NCBI GenBank assembly: GCA_030429105.1
Contig: JAUIDE010000034.1
Location: forward strand, 1-38,696
Length of the DNA stretch: 38,696 nucleotides
From: Alphaproteobacteria bacterium
Lineage (GTDB): Bacteria; Pseudomonadota; Alphaproteobacteria; Rhodobacterales; Rhodobacteraceae
Direction of reading: 5' to 3'
Under the pieces are notes generated by a model. The model was not told the origin of the DNA, made no database searches, and saw only the letters and a program-made list of their open reading frames with translations. The translations under genes were made by a program, and so were the position numbers. Every line of letters starts with the position of its first letter. Positions within the stretch are counted from its first letter, which is position 1. Below are positions 8,828 to 16,653 of the stretch, one piece after another.

Positions 8828-9411
8828 CGACGCTCATGCCGGGGGCGGCACGGGCGAATGGCCCGCAATTCGCGTCTCAGGGCGATCAGTGCTATCCGGG
8901 CCGCCTGATCCATAGGCTCGGCGCCGAAGCTCCGAAGACGATCTCGATCATTGGTCCGCCCGCGAGCCTCTCGGCGCAGATGACGGCATTCCTCTGCTCG
9001 AAGGAGACGCCGGGCGCTACGATACTCAAGGCCTTCGATCAGGCGGCGACATGGCGCGACGCCGGGCGATGCGTGATCAGCGGCTTCCACTCGCCGCTCG
9101 AACGGCAATGCCTCGACATCCTCCTGCGCGGCAAGCAGCCTGTCGTGATGGCGCTCGCCCGTGGCCTCGGTACGCTGCGCCTGCCCGCCGCCCAGAGACA
9201 GGCCCTCGACGAAGGTCGCCTGACCGTCATCTCGCCGTTCGCTGCGAGCGAGAAGCGCGCCACGCTCGATCTCGCGCGGCAACGAAACCGTTTCGTCGCC
9301 GCGCTGGCCGACGAAGTGGCGTTCGCGTTCGTCTCGCCCGGCGGGAGCCTGTCTCGCCTCGCCGACGAAGTTACAGGATGGGACGTGTCATCTTGTCGAC
9401 TTCATTGCTGA
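8812..9411 (+). CDS. DprA/Smf-like Rossmann-fold protein
   Basis: About 199 residues. A Rossmann-type order is visible: TISIIGPPASL, then CVISGFHSPLERQCLDILLRG, PVVMALARGL, LTVISPF, and RNRFVAALADEVAFAFVSPGGSL. These correspond in order to the DprA/SMF core (ISG-ARGID, the alternating strands and RNRIIAGLS). The N- and C-terminal DprA extensions are missing. True DprA loads RecA on single-stranded DNA; short standalone DprA-like domains occur in many defence loci, where nucleotide or DNA-end sensing has been suggested. The start at 8812 overlaps the previous gene by 16 nt; an ATG at 8836 is an alternative. It is the last gene of operon A. Confidence 0.65.
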   Translation: MAERITTLMPGAARANGPQFASQGDQCYPGRLIHRLGAEAPKTISIIGPPASLSAQMTAFLCSKETPGATILKAFDQAATWRDAGRCVISGFHSPLERQCLDILLRGKQPVVMALARGLGTLRLPAAQRQALDEGRLTVISPFAASEKRATLDLARQRNRFVAALADEVAFAFVSPGGSLSRLADEVTGWDVSSCRLHC

Positions 9412-9504
9412 GGCGAGCCAATGGTTTCCGCACAAACCCGCGCGCTTCGACAGACAGGCGCAAGACGAACAACCAAAGGAGAAAAGTCTCGAAGGCGGCC
9501 CACC

Positions 9505-9528
9505 AAAAGAAAGACCCCCGAAGGGGTC
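9505..9528 (-). terminator. Rho-independent terminator after ardC
   Basis: A perfect 6-bp stem, GACCCC/GGGGTC, has a UUCG tetraloop on the minus strand (9513-9528) and is followed by TTTCTTTT. It lies 6 nt past the ardC stop. It faces the end of operon A, so it also separates the two converging transcripts. Confidence 0.85.
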
Positions 9529-9534
9529 GAGGGT

Positions 9535-10377
9535 TCAAGTGAGGTATCCCACCGCGGCCTGCGCCTTCGCCGCGGCAGTGAAGATCGCCGTCTTGTCGGA
9601 CTTCAGCACCTTGAGCCAATTCACGAGATAGCGGGCGTGATCCTCCCGGACGGTCGGGGTGATGCCGAGCCCTGCGCAGAGGAAGGCTGCTCCGAGTTCA
9701 GCGACAAGCTCCTCCATGGCGTAGGCCTCCGAACCGAAGCGATTGCGAAGATCGCGCGCGCAGCGGGTCTCGTGTCCGGTCCAGTGCGTGAGCTCGTGCA
9801 TCAGCACGGCGTAGTAGTTCTCGGTCCGCGTGCCGCTCTCGGTGTCGAAGAACCGGCGCCCGTCCGGCATGTGGATCCGGTCGGTCGCGGGAACGTAGCA
9901 GGCGCGGTCGCCGCCCTCCGTGATCTCGGCGCCGGTGGAACGGACGAAATCGTCGACGTCGGCGAGCCGCGGCAATGCGGGTCCGAGCTCGTCGGAGGGC
10001 GCGAACCCTTCGACCTGATCGACATTGAAGACCGGGAACCAGCGGAGGACGCGGTAGCTGTCCTCCTCTCCGTCCTCCCGCTCGCGGGCAACGGCCTTGT
10101 AGAAGACGACGGGCGTCGCCGTCTCGCCGCGGCGGACCTGACAGCCGAGCGCCGACCATTGCCTGTAGGTGCCCCAAATCGAACGGGCGCAGCCTTTCGC
10201 TTCACCGGCGAGCCAGAGCGACAGGACGTTGGCGCCCCGGTAGGCTTCGCCGCTGGCGACGTTGCGCGGAAGCCCGGCGCCCCCGCCGCGATGCCAGGGC
10301 ATGACGGGATCGCCGGGATCGGCTTCGATCGCTGCGATGAGCGCGGCTGTGACCTCCGCGTGGATGTCGCGGGACAT
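9535..10377 (-). CDS. ardC: ArdC-family antirestriction protein
   Basis: 280 residues. The N-terminal half carries the ArdC N-terminal domain, with PWHR, RGANVLSLWLAG and WGTYRQW; this domain binds single-stranded DNA in studied relatives. The C-terminal half is a zincin-like metallopeptidase, with HELTH at 194-198 and the downstream EELVAELGAAFL glutamate as the likely third zinc ligand. ArdC proteins travel on conjugative elements and shield incoming DNA from host restriction. The ATG has a strong AAGGAGG ribosome-binding site. It is in the same orientation as the TraG-like gene, 95 bp upstream, and is closed by a terminator, so the island encodes both antirestriction and restriction-like functions side by side. 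Confidence 0.92.
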   Translation of the reverse strand: MSRDIHAEVTAALIAAIEADPGDPVMPWHRGGGAGLPRNVASGEAYRGANVLSLWLAGEAKGCARSIWGTYRQWSALGCQVRRGETATPVVFYKAVAREREDGEEDSYRVLRWFPVFNVDQVEGFAPSDELGPALPRLADVDDFVRSTGAEITEGGDRACYVPATDRIHMPDGRRFFDTESGTRTENYYAVLMHELTHWTGHETRCARDLRNRFGSEAYAMEELVAELGAAFLCAGLGITPTVREDHARYLVNWLKVLKSDKTAIFTAAAKAQAAVGYLT

Positions 10378-10472
10378 GGAGGGCCTCCTTTTCGGGAAAG
10401 AACGACTGCCCTTAGTCTAACGGTTTCAGAGGCTTGACCGGCCGCACCCTGGGGATAGCGGCCCGCGCTCCC

Positions 10473-11627
10473 CTACCGCCGCCGCGCGTGATGCCGCCGG
10501 CTCCAGCGCCGGATCCTCTCGGCCATCGCGGGGTCCCTCTCGTCGGGAAGGGTCGGAAGCCGAACGGCGAAGAACTCCCCCGCCGGCGTGACGACGCGGG
10601 CCTGGAAGGGCCGCGTCTCCGCCGGAGACTGGAACATCGGAGTGGTCGGCAACTCGTGACGCAGCGCCTCCGCGTCGGCGAGGCCGACGCGGAACACGAT
10701 CTTTGTGCCGACCGATCCCAGCACTGCGTTCCGCAGCGCGGGCGGCAGCTGCCCGAGATATTGATGGCAGAGCGTCAGGCTGATTCCGAATTTGCGGACG
10801 CCGGAGAGCATCTCGACCAGCGTCCCCGTCCCGAAATGGTGGCATTCGTCGAGATAGATGTGGAAGGGCTTCCGATCCCTCCGCGCGAGCGCCGCCGCAT
10901 GGAGACGGGCGAGCAGGATCGCGCCGATCGCGCGCGTCTTCGACAGGCCGAGCCGGCCCTGGGGCAGCCGGGCGATCAGGATCGCGCCGCCGAGAATTCC
11001 GGGCAGGTCGATGGCGCTCCGCGCCCGCCCGAACGTGGCGCGGAGGCGCGGGTCCGCCATCAGGAGGCCGATCTTGTTCAGCGTCGAGCGCAGCATCTCC
11101 CGCCGCTCGCGGTCGGGCAGGCCGGCGAACTCCCGCTCCCAGAAATCGCGCACGACAGGATCGGTCACGTGGACGAGCACCGCCTCGCGGTACCGATCGT
11201 CGGTCAGCATCCGCCAGATTCCGAAGAGCGTCGCCTTCGGCGCGTCGAGAAGCGCGGCGGCGGCGTTGTAGAGGACCTGATCCATCACCGGCGTCGCAAG
11301 ACCGTCATAACCCCAGACGCTCTTGAACGTGTCGACGATGGAGGTCGCGATAAACGGTCGCCAGTCCGGCGCCACATCCGCGAGGACGTTGATCGGCTGC
11401 GGATGCGCCGGATCGGAGGGATCGAACAGGATCACGTCGCGCCGGCGATGCTCGGGGATGTATTCGAGCAGCCGGTCGGCGTCCTCGCCATGCGGATCGA
11501 TATAGAAAAGCCCATCGCCGGCGGCGATGTCCTCGAGCATCAGGGCGAGCATCAGCGTCGACTTGCCGACGCCGGTCTTGCCGAGAATGTAGCGATGCTG
11601 AAAGCGATGTGCGGGATCGAACTCCAT
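10473..11627 (-). CDS. TraG/VirD4-like conjugation ATPase
   Basis: 384 residues. Walker A GKTGVGKST is at 16-24, immediately after a short N-terminus, and the Walker B-like IYLDECHHF is at about 263-270. The FYIDPHGEDADRLLEYIP segment and the LCHQYLGQLP sensor region match the TraM-recognition/DUF87 coupling-type ATPases of integrative elements. The protein lacks the N-terminal membrane helices of classical VirD4; the membrane-anchored gene at the left edge might supply that. The frame reads open for about 23 codons before the ATG up to a stop, with no start codon, so an N-terminal truncation is possible. Expected role: pumping DNA or recruiting the relaxosome during transfer. Confidence 0.8.
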   Translation of the reverse strand: MEFDPAHRFQHRYILGKTGVGKSTLMLALMLEDIAAGDGLFYIDPHGEDADRLLEYIPEHRRRDVILFDPSDPAHPQPINVLADVAPDWRPFIATSIVDTFKSVWGYDGLATPVMDQVLYNAAAALLDAPKATLFGIWRMLTDDRYREAVLVHVTDPVVRDFWEREFAGLPDRERREMLRSTLNKIGLLMADPRLRATFGRARSAIDLPGILGGAILIARLPQGRLGLSKTRAIGAILLARLHAAALARRDRKPFHIYLDECHHFGTGTLVEMLSGVRKFGISLTLCHQYLGQLPPALRNAVLGSVGTKIVFRVGLADAEALRHELPTTPMFQSPAETRPFQARVVTPAGEFFAVRLPTLPDERDPAMAERIRRWSRRHHARRR

Positions 11628-11967
11628 GGTGACGCCGTCCCAAGGACCGGGCCGGGCGCCCCGTGTGGTGGCAGGGCCGCCCGATGTGAGCCGGCGTCAT
11701 GAAGGAACTGGCCCGGATGTATTGTACCCCGTATCGGGATCGTTGTGAGGAGAACGGCTGATCCTGAATGGTATCCCTTTCAGGGAATCCTCCCGTCCAC
11801 AGTCGTCTGGCCGGAGGCCATGACTTCAGCCTCTCGAGGTCGTAGCGGGCGCGTGTCCCTGATCCGCGCCCGGGACGATCCGGTCGGTCTCCCTTTGGGA
11901 GCCGAACGAGGGGGTGAAGTCATGGGCTTCGCCCTGACGACTGTGTGACGGAATGGCCAGGAATGGC

Positions 11968-11989
11968 CCCGTATGTTTCCACATACGGG
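11968..11989. repeat. Perfect 9-bp inverted repeat with 4-nt loop
   Basis: The arms CCCGTATGT and ACATACGGG enclose TTCC. It can form a stable hairpin in either strand. No T-run follows on either side, so it is not an obvious terminator. It abuts the next inverted repeat directly. Confidence 0.8.
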
Positions 11990-12023
11990 ATACCCATAGA
12001 GGTTGGGTATCTTCTATGGGTAT
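11990..12023. repeat. Perfect 11-bp inverted repeat with 12-bp spacer
   Basis: The arms ATACCCATAGA and TCTATGGGTAT are separated by a 12-bp spacer that itself contains another GGGTAT. The arrangement would suit a dimeric DNA-binding protein or a relaxase recognition site. It starts on the base after the 11968-11989 hairpin. Confidence 0.8.
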
Positions 12024-12419
12024 GCTGAGCTGCGCTTGGTCGTGGTAACGCGCGGAATTCTGTCGGTCATGCGGGGCGCGGACGGCGTGTCCGAAACGCC
12101 TTTGGTTCGCGCCAGCCGAAAGAGGATCCGAGGCTACCCAGCGTACGGTTTCGGTTGCGTGGAAGACGGTCTGACCATCCGCTATGCAGACTTTCCGGAA
12201 ATTCGCAGGCGCGCTCAGAGCCTACATCAACGGCCCAAAGCGGCCGGTCGAGCCTCGTGGCTGCTGCGCGGCCGCATCCTCGAAAGCTGACACTCGGCCG
12301 ACGCCGCAGCAATGTCCAGGCAACGATGGCAGCGAAGCAGACTGAACCAAGCGCTTGGTGCTTTCCCAAGGGATGATGCTAACCTTCGATCGCATTCATC
12401 ACTCGACACTCCCCATCGC

Positions 12420-13364
12420 CTACCACTTCGTCAATTTCTCCCCAAAGTACAGCACTTTAATGTATCTCTGCCCGACGGGAACCGGCCATTGAAAGTGTAG
12501 GCGAAATTGGGGAGTTTTGACTTTTCCGTGCCAAGAGCAATAGATATCGCTCCCGTTGCTGTTGTCGCGGAAAATGAACACATGCTTGTCCTGCGGCTCT
12601 TCGTCGGAAAACAACGCCTTGCCGCCCTGGAAATAGTCCTCGAGCAATCTCAGGGCAGGTTCGGACAGGGCGCCATCGCTGCCGATACCTCCTGCGAGAT
12701 CGTCGAGCACCTTGAGCAGCACGAACCCGCGACGAACGACATTTCTATGGAAGGGGTGTTTCTTCAGGCCCGCGGTGAAATTCTGCTCGTCGATCATCAG
12801 GTTGGGATAGCGGCTGATGCAGGTGGAAATGAAGCTGTCCCAGTTCTCAGGCTCCACTTCGATCGAGCTGTCCAAAGCTTCGAGCCCAGCCAGTTCCCAA
12901 TAATTGACCACCGAGGCGATCCAAAGCGGCTCACCAGGCAGGCCCTGCAGCACCTCCAAAGGCGATTGCTCGAACCGGGAAGACGATCCGTGGGTCAGGC
13001 TGAAGGAAGACGCGGCCTCGCCGACGAGAAGCTTCCGCCCGGCAGCGCCCAAACCCTGATCGGTGACATCATCCTCATCCAACCACCAAAGATCATCCGC
13101 CGTTTCCATTGGCTCATCATCGGAGAACGGGCCGCTCTTTCCAAGCCAGTTGAGGAGGAGCGCCCGTTCCGTCTGGCGCGCGGCAGCGATTATGTTGATC
13201 AGCGACATAGTCCCGACAGCAGGTCTGGAAAGCAGTCCCCGCGAGACCACCAACCTGAACCTTCGCTTCTGAGCCTTTGCGAAGATACCAAGAAGCGCGT
13301 CAACGGCCTGCACGCGCGTGTCGAATTGGCCGCCAAGCGACAGATCGTTCAGGTGGAGATCCAT
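12420..13364 (-). CDS. Unknown third protein of the DUF262/AAA cargo module
   Basis: 314 residues of no recognised family. The ATG directly follows the TAG of the ATPase gene, so the two are certainly co-translated. The first 80 residues include MSLINIIAAARQTERALLLNWLGK. The C-terminal segment YCSWHGKVKTPQFRLHFQWP, followed by IKVLYFGEKL, has the look of a small compact beta domain with conserved Cys and His (CSWHGK). Its place at the end of the operon, after a DUF262 protein and an AAA ATPase, makes it a candidate effector or sensor; that is inference. Confidence 0.75.
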   Translation of the reverse strand: MDLHLNDLSLGGQFDTRVQAVDALLGIFAKAQKRRFRLVVSRGLLSRPAVGTMSLINIIAAARQTERALLLNWLGKSGPFSDDEPMETADDLWWLDEDDVTDQGLGAAGRKLLVGEAASSFSLTHGSSSRFEQSPLEVLQGLPGEPLWIASVVNYWELAGLEALDSSIEVEPENWDSFISTCISRYPNLMIDEQNFTAGLKKHPFHRNVVRRGFVLLKVLDDLAGGIGSDGALSEPALRLLEDYFQGGKALFSDEEPQDKHVFIFRDNSNGSDIYCSWHGKVKTPQFRLHFQWPVPVGQRYIKVLYFGEKLTKW

Positions 13365-14495
13365 CTAGCCCAACAGCCCGAGAAGTTGGCCAAGGTCGCT
13401 CTCTGCCTGATCGAAAAAGCCCGACGGCCAGCGATCAATCTCGCCGCTGTCGTCAATAATCAGCTTCTGAACACCATGGTCCTTTTGGGAAGCGCCGCCG
13501 AAGAAATATATTGCGGCCTGGCTTGGAGCCAATGCCCCCTGCTTGATGGCGAGGCGAACGCCATTGAGGAAATGATCGCTATGGGTTTCAACCAGCATGC
13601 GTACACCCGCTGCCGCGAAACGCGCGACGATCCTCCCAAATTCCGATTGGGCGCGTGGGTGAAGATGCGCTTCCGGACTATCCACGATCACCAGTTGTCC
13701 AGGCCGGGCGGCCAGCATCGCGACGATCAAGGGAAAGGCGTAGGTCAATCCGAAGCCGATGTTTCCCGGCCTCACCCATCCCGAGGACTCAAGTGCGAGA
13801 TCGAGCCTGATCAGATCGGACCCGACCAATTGGTCGGTATTGGCCATCGCCCCGGGGAAAAGCTGCGACAGATAGGCATCAACCTGGCCACGCACGGTGG
13901 TGCGTTCCTCGCCCGGATGCCGACGCTCCTCGGGGACTTCCTCATCCGCGATCTGAAAGTGCCAATAAGGCGCGAACTCCCCCGATTTCCCGACATCGCC
14001 AAAAGGTGTCGTGATCGGCGGGGACGGCCAGGCCGTGTTGGAGAACAGCCGCGAAGCACCCAGGAACGTCAATCCACTGACCTTCTCGCACAAGGCTGAT
14101 GCGGCATGGCCGAGGGGCGCCGCGACACCGGTCGTGTCGACGCCTTCGCCATCGGCAGAGAACCGTGCCTTCTCGACCTTCAGGTAGCGGACCCTGCGCT
14201 CTGCCGTCAGGCTCCACATCGCTTGGACGCCATCCTCTTCGAAAGCGATCGCGATGCGTCCTTGGCTCGCTGATCTCGCAACGTCATGTGCGGTCCCGAG
14301 ATGCAGCAAAGGTCCGTCCAGATCGATCCTGTCGCCATTGGGTGCGATGCGAAGCGACTGGCTCACCAGAAGCAGGGTCTGAATCGCGGTGGACTTTCCC
14401 GCGCCGTTGAACCCGGTAAAAAGTGTCAGACCCGAAAGGTCGAGTTCAAGGTGATCAAAGCACTTGAACCCCTCGACGGATATACGAAAGCTCAT
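13365..14495 (-). CDS. AAA ATPase (AAA15/OLD-like) with DUF3696 C-terminus
   Basis: 376 residues. Walker A GFNGAGKST is at 28-36 in an SMC/ABC-like head (ISVEGFKCFDHLELDLSGLTLFTG). The ABC-type Walker B block VDSPEAHLHPRAQ and the following ETHSDHFLNGVRLAI switch region are clear. The last 60 residues end in IDRWPSGFFDQAESDLGQLL, the hallmark of DUF3696. No TOPRIM or other nuclease domain is fused, unlike OLD nucleases, so any effector activity must come from a partner. The start overlaps the DUF262 stop by 4 nt. Confidence 0.88.
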   Translation of the reverse strand: MSFRISVEGFKCFDHLELDLSGLTLFTGFNGAGKSTAIQTLLLVSQSLRIAPNGDRIDLDGPLLHLGTAHDVARSASQGRIAIAFEEDGVQAMWSLTAERRVRYLKVEKARFSADGEGVDTTGVAAPLGHAASALCEKVSGLTFLGASRLFSNTAWPSPPITTPFGDVGKSGEFAPYWHFQIADEEVPEERRHPGEERTTVRGQVDAYLSQLFPGAMANTDQLVGSDLIRLDLALESSGWVRPGNIGFGLTYAFPLIVAMLAARPGQLVIVDSPEAHLHPRAQSEFGRIVARFAAAGVRMLVETHSDHFLNGVRLAIKQGALAPSQAAIYFFGGASQKDHGVQKLIIDDSGEIDRWPSGFFDQAESDLGQLLGLLG

Positions 14496-15613
14496 ACCAA
14501 ATATCCCCCAAATTTTTCGAACGCCTTTTCGAACCGGCCCGTCACCTGACTCCCACTGTTGGTCGAGTAGCTGACCTGGAAGATGAATTCATCGTCCTGC
14601 ATCAGGGAGACCACCTTGCTTTTGAAGCCCGCTTCATCCGCCAGCAGATGATTCTCGCTTATCTTGGCGAAACAGAATGAGAAGACATCGAACATGGAAA
14701 TATTCAGCGGGGTGCGCGGTACATTGGGATTATTTTCCTTCAGCGATTTCCGAAAGGCCTGCAAGCCGAAAAGACGATGGTTCCATTTCATGGAGTGGCG
14801 GAAACGGTTCTGCATTTCACCAAGTTCCGAGGGGGAAGCTGAATTCATATGCGCAAGCGCCCGCGCCAGGAACTCGTCCATCTCACCGCTCACATAGGAC
14901 TTGTGGCCCAGAGAATAGAACGCGGCGAAACGGTTTATGGCTTCTCGATCCCGCATGGTCTTTGACTTCAAGGAACCTGCGTTGACCTTCTGAAATTCCA
15001 TCGAGGCAGCCTGCTCCCGCAGCCATTGCGTCGCAATTCCCGAATAAAGCGCGTTGCGCATCTGCTGACGGGTGAGCGGCGACCCGCTGTTCACACGGTC
15101 GAATATATCGAGGCGAGCAGCCTCGGGTGCCTTCCTGTCGAGAATGTAAAGTACCAGCTGAGTGTCTTCGATCCGCTCTTGTAGCCTCGGCTCGAGATCT
15201 TTGAAGAACTTTCCCTCCAAATAGTGTGGAGTACCTTGCTTGGGACTCAGGCCACTAAGCTTGAACTCGTTCTTTAGGAACCGTGAGAAGGTCGTAAGGC
15301 GCTGCAGCCCGTCGACAACGATAATTCGGCCGTCCGTCGCCTCTGCCACGTAAAATACCGGAAGTGGAATGCGCATGACGCAGCTCTCAATGAGCTTTGA
15401 CTGCTTCTCGACGTCCCAAACGAATGCCCTTTGGAATTCGGGATCCATGATGTAGCGGCCTTTGCCGATGCGTTCCACAACCTCGCGAGCGGAGCGCGTC
15501 TCGGTTCTGACCATTACGTCTTCCAGAGGATAATCCGTACGAGATGCCTCTGGCTCCATGTCGAGCCCCTCGACATCGTCCTTGTCCATATCGGCATTCG
15601 ACCCGTTTACCAT
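14492..15613 (-). CDS. DUF262 (GmrS/ParB-like) protein
   Basis: 373 residues. PEFQRAFVWD (58-67) and VDGLQRLTTF (100-109) are the classic DUF262 motifs, related to the ParB/Srx nucleotidase fold found in GmrSD type IV restriction enzymes. The GmrD-type HNH (DUF1524) domain is absent; the C-terminal half is helical with a dimerisation-like region. The first 30 residues are acidic and probably disordered. The ATG has a strong AAGGGAG ribosome-binding site. It is the first gene of a three-gene minus-strand operon with the DUF3696 ATPase and an unknown protein. DUF262 proteins in defence systems hydrolyse nucleotides or recognise modified DNA. Confidence 0.88.
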   Translation of the reverse strand: MVNGSNADMDKDDVEGLDMEPEASRTDYPLEDVMVRTETRSAREVVERIGKGRYIMDPEFQRAFVWDVEKQSKLIESCVMRIPLPVFYVAEATDGRIIVVDGLQRLTTFSRFLKNEFKLSGLSPKQGTPHYLEGKFFKDLEPRLQERIEDTQLVLYILDRKAPEAARLDIFDRVNSGSPLTRQQMRNALYSGIATQWLREQAASMEFQKVNAGSLKSKTMRDREAINRFAAFYSLGHKSYVSGEMDEFLARALAHMNSASPSELGEMQNRFRHSMKWNHRLFGLQAFRKSLKENNPNVPRTPLNISMFDVFSFCFAKISENHLLADEAGFKSKVVSLMQDDEFIFQVSYSTNSGSQVTGRFEKAFEKFGGYLV

Positions 15614-16018
15614 TCTGAACTCCCTTCCGTCTGCTCCAGACGTATCATGCTTCGTCGGTAGAGGAAGCCCGACGCGCTGCAGCGGGCGGTCAACAAGCGC
15701 GGTTTGAGTGCTCGCTGATCGCGCGCTTCTAGTCGAGCTGGCTCTCTGTCTACGCAGCGATATCAGTCGGCTTTCCGCACCTCAGAACCAGCACAAGTTC
15801 ACCTCGCCGAGCGCTATAAGACTGACCGCTTTGACGTTTTCGCTGCGACTACCACGCTGCACAGCAATCAGTCCGCTCCCCGCCCTTCGCGCTCAAGGTT
15901 GCACTGCTAAAATAAGGCGCCCAAGCGCTCAGATAAGTCATCCATCCTTCTTTGTTCGAAGAGGCGGGCTCTGGACCCTAATTCCCTCCTTTATCGAATG
16001 TCTCGTGTCCGATGACAC
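15614..16018. other. Gene-free stretch upstream of the DUF262 operon
   Basis: About 400 bp of lower GC with no credible gene; a 104-codon plus-strand frame has no recognisable content. It must hold the promoter of the DUF262 operon and the 3' end of the ParDE transcript. I see no strong terminator hairpin and no convincing -35/-10 pair. Confidence 0.45.
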
Positions 16019-16309
16019 TTAGTAGAAGGCGCCAGGCCAGCGACGCGCACCATGAAGCACGGCGAGGACGGTGATCGCATCGCCGACGATTTCGTAGGCC
16101 ACGATGTACGGCGTCCCCGTGATCACCAGCTCCCTCGTGCCGGCCACGCGGCCGGGTCGGCCGCCGCGCGGGTGTTCCACGAGCACAGTCTCGGTGAGGT
16201 CGAGGATACGGAGAAGAGCGCGATCAGCCGCTGCGGGATCTTCCCCGGCGATGTAGCCGTGGAGTGCCGCGAGATGGTCCCGCGCGCGCTCCGTCCAGAG
16301 AAGCCTCAT
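16019..16309 (-). CDS. parE: RelE/ParE-family toxin
   Basis: 96 residues with the compact ParE/RelE fold signature: LLWTERARDHLAALHGYIAGEDPAAADRA at the N-terminus, then a HPRGGRPGRVAGTRELVI strand-turn and YIVAYEIVGDAITVLAVLHGARRWP at the end. The HGARRWP ending is typical of the ParE branch that targets gyrase, rather than ribosome-dependent RelE. It overlaps the antitoxin gene by 4 nt and is translated after it. It probably helps to keep the island in the host. Confidence 0.88.
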   Translation of the reverse strand: MRLLWTERARDHLAALHGYIAGEDPAAADRALLRILDLTETVLVEHPRGGRPGRVAGTRELVITGTPYIVAYEIVGDAITVLAVLHGARRWPGAFY

Positions 16310-16566
16310 GCCTTCGACGGATTACCGGTGGCGGCAAGCGACGCCGCGAAGGCCCGCATGTCGGCGTGCTCGATGACCCGCCCCGCGCGGGCGTCTTCGA
16401 TCCCCCGTTCGATCTCAGCGATCATCCATTCCTGGTGATCGAGAAAGGTCTCGAGCGCCTCGTTCGCGAGCGCCGACCTGGTGCGGCCGGAGGCTTCGGC
16501 CAGCTTGCCGAGGCGCTCCGAGGTTTCGGGCTTGGTGTGAACGGAGAGGACGGCGCGGTTCGCCAT
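16306..16566 (-). CDS. parD: Ribbon-helix-helix (CopG/ParD-like) antitoxin
   Basis: 86 residues from the ATG at 16566, which has a GAGG ribosome-binding site; an ATG at 16593 would add 9 residues but has no good site. The RAVLSVHTKPETSERLGKLAEASGRTRSALANEAL segment is a typical ribbon-helix-helix domain: a beta strand followed by two helices for operator binding. The C-terminal half (residues about 40-86) is the toxin-binding tail. Two direct repeats in the upstream region are the likely operator, so the pair should be autoregulated. Confidence 0.85.
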   Translation of the reverse strand: MANRAVLSVHTKPETSERLGKLAEASGRTRSALANEALETFLDHQEWMIAEIERGIEDARAGRVIEHADMRAFAASLAATGNPSKA

Positions 16567-16595
16567 GTCGGCCTCATTCGTGATCGCAGTCATTC

Positions 16596-16612
16596 ACTAC
16601 ATCTTACTACAT
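16596..16612. promoter_or_regulatory. Direct-repeat operator of the ParDE pair
   Basis: ACTACAT occurs at 16596-16602 and again at 16606-16612, one helical turn apart, just upstream of the antitoxin gene. Ribbon-helix-helix antitoxins bind short direct repeats spaced like this. Confidence 0.6.
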
Positions 16613-16653
16613 TTCGGGAAACCGGCAAGCCGGGCGAAAGCGTCGACGGCCCG

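Larger units (their letters stand above)
11628..12419. other. Noncoding stretch with stacked inverted repeats
   Basis: Almost 800 bp contain no convincing gene; short open frames on both strands have poor codon use and no recognisable content. The interval lies upstream of the coupling-type ATPase and downstream of cargo B. It contains direct repeats of GGAATGGCC (11950-11958 and 11960-11968) and two back-to-back inverted repeats (11968-11989 and 11990-12023). A weaker one, TCCCT-TTC-AGGGA, lies near 11775. This is where an origin of transfer or the promoter/operator of the mobility genes would be expected. Confidence 0.55.

Noticed and set aside
12003-12369. Overlapping short open frames on both strands in the gap before cargo B
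   Set aside because: None has a ribosome-binding site, recognisable motif or convincing codon use, and the region is dominated by inverted repeats.
12507-14099. 530-codon plus-strand frame opposite the DUF3696 ATPase and its partner
   Set aside because: It lies entirely antisense to two genes with clear ATPase and coupled-start evidence; its own product has no domain.
15708-16022. 104-codon plus-strand frame
   Set aside because: No start signal, no motif and low-complexity composition; it would converge on the ParDE transcript.
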